DNA of 64,000 bases, from NCBI GenBank assembly GCA_037783545.1, contig JBBELK010000213.1, forward strand, positions 930,001 to 994,000, written 5' to 3'. The position numbers and the translations under genes are program-made. Shown piece after piece: positions 45,682 to 56,949 of the stretch (position 1 is its first letter; each line of letters starts with the position of its first letter). The notes below the pieces were generated by a model. That model did not search any database and was not told where the DNA came from. It saw only the letters and a program-made list of their open reading frames with translations. Origin of the DNA: Henricia sp. BOLD:AAB3569. Lineage: Eukaryota; Echinodermata; Asteroidea; Spinulosida; Echinasteridae.

Positions 45682-48600
45682 GTCTACGACCATACCACAT
45701 TGAATACACCGGTTCCCGTCTGATCACCGCAGTTAAGCAACGTTGGTCTCGGTCAGTACTTCGGTGGGAGACCACCTGGGAATACCGAGTGTCGTAGGCA
45801 CTTTTGTTTTTAGTAAAATATTGTTCTTCAGTAAACGTTTCAAATTACGCAAACCTGTTGAGCATTCGTCTACGACCATACCACATTGAATACACCGGTT
45901 CCCGTCTGATCACCGCATTTAAGCAACGTTTGGCTCGGTCAGTACTTCGGTGGGAGACCACCTGTGAATACCGGGTGTCGTAGGCACTTTTGTTTTGTCG
46001 AGTAAAATATTGTTCTTCAGTAAACGTTTAAAATTACGCAAACCTCTTAAGCATTCATCTACGACCATACCACATTGAATACACCGGTTTCCGTCTGATC
46101 ACCGCAGTTAAGCAACGTTGGGCTCGGTCAGTACTTCGGTGGGAGACCACCTGGGAATACCGAGTGTCGTAGGCACTTTTGTTTTTAGTAAAATATTGTT
46201 CTTCTGTAAACGTTTCAAATTACGCAAACCTGTTAAGCATTCGTCTACGACCATACCACATTGAATACACCGGTTCCCGTCTGATCACCGCAGTTAAGCA
46301 ACGTTGGGCTCGGACAGTACTTCGGTGGGAGACCACCTGGGAATACCGAGTGTCGTAGGCACTTTTGTTTTTAGTAAAATATTGTTCTTCTGTAAACGTT
46401 TCAAATCACGCAAACCTGTTAAGCATTCGTCTACGACCATACCACATTGAATACACCGGTTCCCGTCTGATCACCGCAGTTAAGCAACGTTGGGCTCAGT
46501 CAGTACTTCGGTGGGAGACCACCTGGGAATACCGAGTGTCGTAGGCACTTTTGTTTTTAGTAAAATATTGTTCTGCTGTAAACGTTTCAAATTACGCAAA
46601 CCTGTTAAGCATTCGTCTACGACCATACCACATTGAATACACCGGTTCCCGTCTGATCACCGCAGTTAAGCAACGTTGGGCTCGGTCAGTACTTCGGTGG
46701 GAGACCACCTGGGAATACCGAGTGTCGTAGGCACATTTGTTTTGTCGAGTAAAATATTGTTCTTCAGTAAACGTTTAAAATTACGCAAACCTGTTAAGCA
46801 TTCGTCTACGACCATACCACATTGCATACACCGGTTCCCGTCTGATCACCGCAGTTAAGCAACGTTGGGCTCGGTCAGTACTTCGGTGGGAGACCACCTG
46901 GGAATACCGAGTGTCGTAAGCACTTTTGTTTTTAGTAAAATATTGTTCTTCAGTAAACGTTTAAAATTACGCAAACCTGTTAAGCATTCGTCTACGACCA
47001 TACCACATTGAATACACCGGTTCCCGTCTGATCACCGCAGTTAAGCAACGTTGGGCTCGGTCAGTACTTCGGTGGGAGACCACCTGGGAATACCGAGTGT
47101 CGTAGGCACTTTTGTTTTGTCGAGTAAAATATTGTTCTTCAGTAAACGTTTAAAATTACGCAAACCTGTTAAGCATTCGTCTACGACCATACCACATTGA
47201 ATACACCGGTTCCCGTCTGATCACCGCAGTTAAGCAACGTTGGGCTCGATCAGTACTTCGGTGGGAGACCACCTGGGAATACCGAGTGTCGTAGGCACTT
47301 TTGTTTTGTCGAGTAAAATATTGTTCTTCAGTAAACGTTTAAAATTACGCAAAACTGATAAGCATTCGTCTACGACCATACCACATTGAATACACCGGTT
47401 CCCGTCTGATCACCGCAGTTAATCAACGTTGGGCTCGGTCAGTACTTCGGTGGGAGACCACCTGGGAATACCGAGTGTCGTAGGCACTTTTGTTTTTAGT
47501 AAAATATTGTTCTTCAGTAAACGTTTCAAATTACGCAAACCTGTTAAGCATTCGTCTACGACCATACCACATTGAATACACCGGTTCCCGTCTGATCACC
47601 GCAGTTAATAAGCAACGTTGGGCTCGGTCAGTACTTCGGTGGGAGACCACCTGGGAATACCGAGTGTCGTAGGCACATTTGTTTTGTCGAGTAAAATATT
47701 GTTCTTCAGTAAACGTTTAAAATTACGCAAACCTGTTAAGCATTCGTCTACGACCATACCACATTGAATACACCGGTTCCCGTCTGATCACCGCAGTTAA
47801 GCAATGTTGGGCTCGGTCAGTACTTCGGTGGGAGACCACCTGGGAATACCGAGTGTCGTAGGCACTTTTGTTTTTAGTAAAATATTATTCTTCAGTAAAC
47901 GTTTAAAATTACGCAAACCTGTTAAGCATTCGTCTACGACCATACCACATTGCATACACCGGTTCCCGTCTGATCACCGCAGTTAAGCAACGTTGGGCTC
48001 GGTCAGTACTTCGGTGGGAGACCACCTGGGAATACCGAGTGTCGTAGGCACTTTTGTTTTGTCGAGTAAAATATTGTTCTTCAGTAAACGTTTAAAATTA
48101 CGCAAATCTGTTAAGCATTCGTCTACGACCATACCACATTGAATACACCGGTTCCCGTCTGATCACCGCAGTTAAGCAACGTTGGGCTCGGTCAGTACTT
48201 CGGTGGGAGACCACCTGGGAATACCGAGTGTCGTAGGCACTTTTGTTTTTAGTAAAATATTGTTCTTCAGTAAACGTTTAAAATTACGCAAACCTGTTAA
48301 GCATTCGTCTACGACCATACCACATTGAATACACCGGTTCCCGTCTGATCACCGCAGTTAAGCAACGTTGGGCTCGATCAGTACTTCGGTGGGAGACCAC
48401 CTGGGAATACCGAGTGTCGTAGGCACTTTTGTTTTGTCGAGTAAAATATTGTTCTTCAGTAAACGTTTAAAATTACGCAAATCTGTTAAGCATTCGTCTA
48501 CGACCATACCACATTGAATACACCGGTTCCCGTCTGATCACCGCAGTTAAGCAACGTTGGGCTCGGTCAGTACTTCGGTGGGAGACCACCTGGGAATACC

Positions 48601-49431
48601 GAGTGTCGTAGGCACTTTTGTTTTTAGTAAAATATTGTTCTTCAGTAAACGTTTAAAATTACGCAAACCTGTTAAGCATTCGTCTACGACCATACCACAT
48701 TGAATACACCGGTTCCCGTCTGATCACCGCAGTTAAGCAACGTTGGGCTCGGTCAGTACTTCGGTGGGAGACCACCTGGGAATACCGAGTGTCGTAGGCA
48801 CTTTTGTTTTGTCGAGTAAAATATTGTTCTTCAGTAAACGTTTAAAATTACGAAAACCTGTTAAGCATTCGTCTACGACCATACCACATTGAATACACCG
48901 GTTCCCGTCTGATCACCGCAGTTAAGCAACGTTGGGCTCGGTCAGTACTTCGGTGGGAGACCACCTGGGAATACCGAGTGTCGTAGGCACTTTTGTTTTT
49001 AGTAAAATATTGTTCTTCTGTAAACGTTTCAAATCACGCAAACCTGTTAAGCATTCGTCTACGACCATACCACATTGAATACACCGGTTCCCGTCTGATC
49101 ACCGCAGTTAAGCAACGTTGGGCTCGGTCAGTACTTCGGTGGGAGACCACCTGGGAATACCGAGTGTCGTAGGCACTTTTGTTTTTAGTAAAATATTGTT
49201 CTTCTGTAAACGTTTCAAATTACGCAAACCTGTTAAGCATTCGTCTACGACAATACCACATTGAATACATCGGTTCCCGTCTGATCACCGCAGTTAAGCA
49301 ACGTTGGGCTCGGTCAGTACTTCGGTGGGAGACCACCTGGGAATACCGAGTGTCGTAGGCACTTTTGTTTTGTCGAGTAAAATATTGTTCTTCAGTAAAC
49401 GTTTAAAATTACGCAAAACTGATAAGCATTC
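45682..49431 (+). rRNA. 5S rRNA genes 174-193, copy of block 40612-42400 followed by mixed units
   Basis: Gene starts: 45682, 45868, 46057, 46243, 46429, 46615, 46804, 46990, 47179, 47368, 47554 (121 nt), 47746, 47932, 48121, 48307, 48496, 48682, 48871, 49057, 49243. Up to 46615 it follows 40612-41545 at offset 5070 bp. One unit is then missing (no partner for 41734) and the match continues at offset 4881 through 47179. Genes 47368-47746 match 38839-39217 (offset 8529 bp), including the TTAATAAGC insertion and GCAATGTTGGG. The block is a mosaic of at least two sources. Confidence 0.93.
47554..47674 (+). rRNA. 5S rRNA variant with 3-nt insertion in box A (121 nt)
   Basis: Same insertion and ACATTTG terminator as 39025, followed by a gene with GCAATGTTGGG exactly as after 39025. 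Confidence 0.85.
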
Positions 49432-51498
49432 GTCTACGACCATACCACATTGAATACACCGGTTCCCGTCTGATCACCGCAGTTAATCAACGTTGGGCTC
49501 GGTCAGTACTTCGGTGGGAGACCACCTGGGAATACCGAGTGTCGTAGGCACTTTTGTTTTAAGTAAAATATTGTTCTTCAGTAAACGTTTCAAATTACGC
49601 AAACCTATGAAGCATTCGTCTACGACCATACCACATTGAATACACCGGTTCCCGTCTGATCACCGCAGTTAAGCAACGTTGGGCTCGGTCAGTACTTCGG
49701 TGGGAGACCACCTGGGAATACCGAGTGTCGTAGGCACATTTGTTTTGTCGAGTAAAATATTGTTCTTCAGTAAACGTTTAAAATTACGCAAACCTGTTAA
49801 GCATTCGTCTACGACCATACCACATTGAATACACCGGTTCCCGTCTGATCACCGCAGTTAAGCAACGTTGGGCTCGGTCAGTACTTCGGTGGGAGACCAC
49901 CTGGGAATACCGAGTGTCGTAGGCACTTTTGTTTTGTCGAGTAAAATATTGTTCTTCAGTAAACGTTTAAAATTACGCAAACCTGTTAAGCATTCGTCTA
50001 CGACCATACCACATTGCATACACCGGTCCCCGTCTGATCACCGCAGTTAAGCAACGTTGGGCTCGGTCAGTACTTCGGTGGGAGACCACCTGGGAATACC
50101 GAGTGTCGTAGGCACTTTTGTTTTTAGTAAAATATTGTTCTTCGGTAAACGTTTAAAATTACGCAAACCTGTTAAGCATTCGTCTACGACCATACCACAT
50201 TGAATACACCGGTTCCCGTCTGATCACCGCAGTTAAGCAACGTTGGGCTCGGTCAGTACTTCGGTGGGAGACCACCTGGGAATACCGAGTGTCGTAGGCA
50301 CTTTTGTTTTGTCGAGTAAAATATTGTTCTTCAGTAAACGTTTAAAATTACGCAAACCTGTTAAGCATTCGTCTACGACCATACCACATTGAATACACCG
50401 GTTCCCGTCTGATCACCGCAGTTAAGCAACGTTGGGCTCGGTCAGTACTTCGGTGGGAGACCACCTGGGAATACCGAGTGTCGTAGGCACTTTTGTTTTG
50501 TCGAGTAAAATATTGTTATTCAGTAAACGTTTAAAATTACGCAAACCTATTAAGCATTCGTCTACGACCATACCACATTGAATACACCGGTTCCCGTCTG
50601 ATCACCGCAGTTAAGCAACGTTGGGCTCGGTCAGTACTTCGGTGGGAGACCACCTGGGAATACCGAGTGTCGTAGGCACTTTTGTTTTGTCGAGTAAAAT
50701 ATTGTTCTTCAGTAAACGTTTAAAATTACGCAAACCTGTTAAGCATTCGTCTACGACCATACCACATTGAATACACCGGTTCCCGTCTGATCACCGCAGT
50801 TAAGCAACGTTGGGCTCGGTCAGTACTTCGGTGGGAGACCACCTGGGAATACCGAGTGTCGTAGGCACTTTTGTTTTTAGTAAAATATTGTTCTTCAGTA
50901 AACGTTTCAAATTACGCAAACCTGTTAAGCATTCGTCTACGACCATACCACATTGGATACACCGGTTCCCGTCTGATCACCGCAGTTAAGCAACGTTGGT
51001 CTCGGTCAGTACTTCGGTGGGAGACCACCTGGGAATACCGAGTGTCGTAGGCACTTTTGTTTTTAGTAAAATATTGTTCTTCAGTAAACGTTTCAAATTA
51101 CGCAAACCTGTTGAGCATTCGTCTACGACCATACCACATTGAATACACCGGTTCCCGTCTGATCACCGCATTTAAGCAACGTTTGGCTCGGTCAGTACTT
51201 CGGTGGGAGACCACCTGTGAATACCGAGTGTCGTAGGCACTTTTGTTTTGTCGAGTAAAATATTGTTCTTCAGTAAACGTTTAAAATTACGCAAACCTCT
51301 TAAGCATTCATCTACGACCATACCACATTGAATACACCGGTTCCCGTCTGATCACCGCATTTAAGCAACGTTTGGCTCGGTCAGTACTTCGGTGGGAGAC
51401 CACCTGTGAATACCGAGTGTCGTAGGCACTTTTGTTTTGTCGAGTAAAATATTGTTATTCAGTAAACGTTTCAAATTACACAAACCTGTTAAGCATTC
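49432..51498 (+). rRNA. 5S rRNA genes 194-204, copy of block 43237-46057
   Basis: Gene starts: 49432, 49618, 49807, 49996, 50182, 50371, 50560, 50749, 50935, 51121, 51310. The first seven match 43237-44365 at offset 6195 bp, sharing the rare GTTTTAAGTAAAA spacer at about 43370 and 49558. The remainder matches 45307-46057 at offset 5253 bp, so the 942-bp duplication seen in the older block is absent here. Gene 50935 has CACATTGGATAC; 51310 combines first-base A, ATTTAAGC and GTTTGGC. Confidence 0.93.
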
Positions 51499-54400
51499 GT
51501 CTACGACCATACCACATTGAATACACCGGTTCCCGTCTGATCACCGCAGTTAAGCAACGTTGGGCTCGGTCAGTACTTCGGTGGGAGACCACCTGGGAAT
51601 ACCGAGTGTCGTAGGCACTTTTGTTTTGTCAAGTAAAATATTGTTCTTCAGTAAACGTTTCAAATTACGCAAACCTGTTAAGCATTCGTCTACGACCATA
51701 CCACATTGAATACACCGGTTCCCGTCTGATCACCGCAGTTAAGCAACGTTGGGCTCGGTCAGTACTTCGGTGGGAGACCACCTGGGAATACCGAGTGTCG
51801 TAGGCACTTTTGTTTTTAGTAAAATATTGTTCTTCAGTAAACGTTTCAAATTACACAAACCTGTTAAGCATTCGTCTACGACTATACCACATTGAATACA
51901 CCGGTTCCCATCTGATCAGCGCAGTTAAGCAACGTTGGGCTCGGTCAGTACTTCGGTGGGAGACCACCTGGGAATACCGAGTGTCGTAGGCACTTTTGTT
52001 TTGTCAAGTAAAATATTGTTCTTCAGTAAACGTTTCAAATTACGCAAACATGTTAAGCATTCGTCTACGACCATACCACACTGAATACACCGGTTCCCGT
52101 CTGATCACCGCAGTTAAGCAACGTTGGGCTCGGTCAGTACTTCGGTGGGAGACCACCTGGGAATACCGAGTGTCGTAGGCACTTTTGTTTTTAGTAAAAT
52201 ATTGTTCTTCAGTAAACGTTTCAAATTACGCAAACCTGTTAAGCATTCGTCTACGACAATACCACATTGAATACACCGGTTCCCGTCTGATCACCGCAGT
52301 TAAGCAACGTTGGTCTCGGTCAGTACTTCGGTGGGAGACCACCTGGGAATACCGAGTGTCGTAGGCACTTTTATTTTTAGTAAAATATTGTTCTTCAGTA
52401 AACGTTTCAAATTACGCAAACCTGTTGAGCATTCGTCTACGACCATACCACATTGAATACACCGGTTCCCGTCTGATCACCGCAGTTAAGCAACGTTGGG
52501 CTCGGTCAGTACTTCGGTGGGAGACCACCTGTGAATACCGAGTGTCGTAGGCACTTTTGTTTTGTCGAGTAAAATATTGTTCTTCAGTAAACGTTTACAA
52601 TTACGCAAACCTGTTAAGCATTCGTCTACGACCATACCACATTGAATACACCGGTTCCCGTCTGATCACCGCAGTTAAGCAACGTTGGGCTCGGTCAGTA
52701 CTTCGGTGGGAGACCACCTGGGAATACCGAGTGTCGTAGGCACTTTTGTTTTGTCAAGTAAAATATTGTTCTTCAGTAAACGTTTAAAATTACGCAAACA
52801 TGTTAAGCATTCGTCTACGACCATACCACACTGAATACACCGGTTCCCGTCTGATCACCGCAGTTAAGCAACGTTGGGCTCGGTCAGTACTTCGGTGGGA
52901 GACCACCTGGGAATACCGAGTGTCGTAGGCACTTTTGTTTTTAGTAAAATATTGTTCTTCATTATCAGTAAACGTTTCAAATTACGCAAACCTGTCAAGC
53001 ATTCGTCTACGACAATACCACATTGAATACACCGGTTCCCGTCTGATCACCGCAGTTAAGCAACGTTGGTCTCGGTCAGTACTTCGGTGGGAGACCACCT
53101 GGGAATACCGAGTGTCGTAGGCACTTTTGTTTTTAGTAAAATATTGTTCTTCAGTAAACGTTTCAAATTACGCAAACCTGTTGAGCATTCGTCTACGACC
53201 ATACCACATTGAATACACCGGTTCCCGTCTGATCACCGCAGTTAAGCAACGTTGGGCTCGGTCAGTACTTCGGTGGGAGACCACCTGTGAATACCGAGTG
53301 TCGTAGGCACTTTTGTTTTGTCGAGTAAAATATTGTTCTTCAGTAAACGTTTACAATTACGCAAACCTGTTAAGCATTCGTCTACGACCATACCACATTG
53401 AATACACCGGTTCCCGTCTGATCACCGCAGTTAAGCAACGTTGGGCTCGGTCAGTACTTCGGTGGGAGACCACCTGGGAATACCGAGTGTCGTAGGCACT
53501 TTTGTTTTTAGTAAAATATTGTTCTTCTGTAAACGTTTCAAATTACGCAAACCTGTTAAGCATTCGTCTACGACCATACCACATTGAATACACCGGTTCC
53601 CGTCTGATCACCGCAGTTAAGCAACGTTGGGCTCGGTCAGTACTTCGGTGGGATACCACCTGGGAATACCGAGTGTCGTAGGCACTTTTGTTTTGTCGAG
53701 TAAAATATTGTTATTCAGTAAACGTTTCAAATTACACAAACCTGTTAAGCATTCGTCTACGACCATACCACATTGAATACACCGGTTCCCGTCTGATCAC
53801 CGCAGTTAAGCAACGTTGGGCTCGGTCAGTACTTCGGTGGGAGACCACCTGGGAATACCGAGTGTCGTAGGCACTTTTGTTTTGTCAAGTAAAATATTGT
53901 TCTTCAGTAAACGTTTCAAATTACGCAAACCTGTTAAGCATTCGTCTACGACCATACCACATTGAATACACCGGTTCCCGTCTGATCACCGCAGTTAAGC
54001 AACGTTGGGCTCGGTCAGTACTTCGGTGGGAGACCACCTGGGAATACCGAGTGTCGTAGGCACTTTTGTTTTTAGTAAAATATTGTTCTTCAGTAAACGT
54101 TTCAAATTACACAAACCTGTTAAGCATTCGTCTACGACTATACCACATTGAATACACCGGTTCCCATCTGATCACCGCAGTTAAGCAACGTTGGGCTCGG
54201 TCAGTACTTCGGTGGGAGACCACCTGGGAATACCGAGTGTCGTAGGCACTTTTGTTTTGTCAAGTAAAATATTGTTCTTCAGTAAACGTTTCAAATTACG
54301 CAAACATGTTAAGCATTCGTCTACGACCATACCACACTGAATACACCGGTTCCCGTCTGATCACCGCAGTTAAGCAACGTTGGGCTCGGTCAGTACTTCG

Positions 54401-55068
54401 GTGGGAGACCACCTGGGAATACCGAGTGTCGTAGGCACTTTTGTTTTTAGTAAAATATTGTTCTTCAGTAAACGTTTCAAATTACGCAAACCTGTTAAGC
54501 ATTCGTCTACGACAATACCACATTGAATACACCGGTTCCCGTCTGATCACCGCAGTTAAGCAACGTTGGTCTCGGTCAGTACTTCGGTGGGAGACCACCT
54601 GGGAATACCGAGTGTCGTAGGCACTTTTGTTTTTAGTAAAATATTGTTCTTCAGTAAACGTTTCAAATTACGCAAACCTGTTGAGCATTCGTCTACGACC
54701 ATACCACATTGAATACACCGGTTCCCGTCTGATCACCGCAGTTAAGCAACGTTGGGCTCGGTCAGTACTTCGGTGGGAGACCACCTGTGAATACCGAGTG
54801 TCGTAGGCACTTTTGTTTTGTCGAGTAAAATATTGTTCTTCAGTAAACGTTTACAATTACGCAAACCTGTTAAGCATTCGTCTACGACCATACCACATTG
54901 AATACACCGGTTCCCGTCTGATCACCGCAGTTAAGCAACGTTGGGCTCGGTCAGTACTTCGGTGGGAGACCACCTGGGAATACCGAGTGTCGTAGGCACT
55001 TTTGTTTTGTCGAGTAAAATATTGTTCTTCAGTAAACGTTTACAATTACGCAAACCTGTTAAGCATTC
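51499..55068 (+). rRNA. 5S rRNA genes 205-223, with a 2256-bp duplication
   Basis: Gene starts: 51499, 51688, 51874, 52063, 52249, 52435, 52624, 52813, 53005, 53191, 53380, 53566, 53755, 53944, 54130, 54319, 54505, 54691, 54880. The run 51432-52739 recurs at 53688-54995, offset 2256 bp, with few differences (for example GATCAGCGC at about 51915 against GATCACCGC, and TTTTATTTTT at about 52370). Markers: GTCAAGTAAAA spacers, AAACATGTTAAGC with CACACTGAATAC, and TTTACAATTACG spacers. The spacer before 53005 has a 6-nt insertion. Gene 53566 has GGGATACCACC. Confidence 0.93.
52921..53004 (+). other. 5S spacer with 6-nt insertion
   Basis: TTCTTCATTATCAGTAAACG replaces TTCTTCAGTAAACG, the only such spacer in the window. 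Otherwise short type. It accounts for the 192-bp step from 52813 to 53005. Its TATCAG matches the bases at the satellite junction near 13291. Confidence 0.85.
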
Positions 55069-55186
55069 GTCTACGACCATACCACGTTGAATACACCGGT
55101 TCCCGTCTGATCACCGCATTTAAGCAACGTTGGGCTCGGTCAGTACTTCGGTGGGAGACCACCTGTGAATACCGAGTGTCGTAGGC
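55069..55186 (+). rRNA. 5S rRNA copy with G18, restoring a helix II pair
   Basis: The only copy I found reading CCACGTTGAA; all others looked at read CCACATTGAA or a close variant with A18. G18 pairs with C60, where the array consensus has an A-C mismatch. The copy also has ATTTAAGC (G51T) and CTGTGAATACC (G98T), so it belongs to a minority class. Confidence 0.85.
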
Positions 55187-56949
55187 ACTTTTGTTTTGTC
55201 GAGTAAAATATTGTTCTTCAGTAAACGTTTAAAATTACGCAAACCTGTTAAGCATTCGTCTACGACCATACCACATTGAATACACCGGTTCCCGTCTGAT
55301 CACCGCAGTTAAGCAACGTTGGGCTCGGTCAGTACTTCGGTGGGAGACCACCTGGGAATACCGAGTGTCGTAGGCACTTTTGTTTTTAGTAAAATATTAT
55401 TCTTCAGTAAACGTTTAAAATTACGCAAACCTGTTAAGCATTCGTCTACGACCATACCACATTGCATACACCGGTTCCCGTCTGATCACCGCAGTTAAGC
55501 AACGTTGGGATCGGTCAGTACTTCGGTGGGAGACCACCTGGGAATACCGAGTGTCGTAGGCACTTTTGTTTTGTCGAGTAAAATATTGTTCTTCAGTAAA
55601 CGTTTAAAATTACGCAAACCTGTTAAGCATTCGTCTACGACCATACCACATTGAATAAACCGGTTCCCGTCTGATCACCGCAGTTAAGCAACGTTGGGCT
55701 CGGTCAGTACTTCGGTGGGAGACCACCTGGGAATACCGAGTGTCGTAGGCACTTTTGTTTTGTCGAGTAAAATATTGTTCTTCAGTAAACGTTTAAAATT
55801 ACGCAAACCTGTTAAGCATTCGTCTACGACCATACCACATTGAATACACCGGTTCCCATCTGATCACCGCAGTTAAGCAACGTTGGGCTCGATCAGTACT
55901 TCGGTGGGAGACCACCTGGGAATACCGAGTGTCGTAGGCACTTTTGTTTTGTCGAGTAAAATATTGTTCTTCAGTAAACGTTTAAAATTACGCAAACCTG
56001 TTAAGCATTCGTCTACGACCATACCACATTGAATACACCGGTTCCCGTCTGATCACCGCAGTTAAGCAACGTTGGGCTCGGTCAGTACTTCGGTGGGAGA
56101 CCACCTGGGAATACCGAGTGTCGTAGGCACTTTTGTTTTGTCGAGTAAAATATTGTTCTTCAGTAAACGTTTAAAATTACGCAAATCTGTTAAGCATTCG
56201 TCTACGACCATACCACATTGAATACACCGGTTCCCGTCTGATCACCGCAGTTAAGCAACGTTGGGCTCGGTCAGTACTTCGGTGGGAGACCACCTGGGAA
56301 TACCGAGTGTCGTAGGCACTTTTGTTTTTAGTAAAATATTGTTCTTCAGTAAACGTTTAAAATTACGCAAACCTGTTAAGCATTCGTCTACGACCATACC
56401 ACATTGAATACACCGGTTCCCGTCTGATCACCGCAGTTAAGCAACGTTGGGCTCGGTCAGTACTTCGGTGGGAGACCACCTGGGAATACCGAGTGTCGTA
56501 GGCACTTTTGTTTTGTCGAGTAAAATATTGTTCTTCAGTAAACGTTTAAAATTACGCAAACCTGTTAAGCATTCGTCTACGACCATACCACATTGAATAC
56601 ACCGGTTCCCGTCTGATCACCGCAGTAAAGCAACGTTGGGCTCGGTCAGTACTTCGGTGGGAGACCACCTGGGAATACCGAGTGTCGTAGGCACTTTTGT
56701 TTTTAGTAAAATATTGTTCTTCTGTAAACGTTTCAAATTACGCAAACCTGTTAAGCATTCGTCTACGACCATACCACATTGAATACACCGGTTCCCGTCT
56801 GATCACCGCAGTTAAGCAACGTTGGGCTCGATCAGTACTTCGGTGGGAGACCACCTGGGAATACCGAGTGTCGTAGGCACTTTTGTTTTGTCGAGTAAAA
56901 TATTGTTCTTCAGTAAACGTTTAAAATTACGCAAACCTGTTAAGCATTC
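55069..56949 (+). rRNA. 5S rRNA genes 224-233
   Basis: Gene starts: 55069, 55258, 55444, 55633, 55822, 56011, 56200, 56386, 56575, 56761. Mostly consensus genes with long spacers. Exceptions: 55069 (G18 with ATTTAAGC and CTGTGAATACC), 55444 (TTGCATACACC and TTGGGATCGG), 55633 (GAATAAACCGG), 55822 (CCCATCTGATC and G71A), 56575 (GCAGTAAAGC, a box A change) and 56761 (G71A). Confidence 0.94.

Noticed and set aside
13440-55184. 60-73 codon frames in the 5S array
   Set aside because: They are translations of 5S rRNA and its spacer in two registers; the only conserved feature is the RNA.
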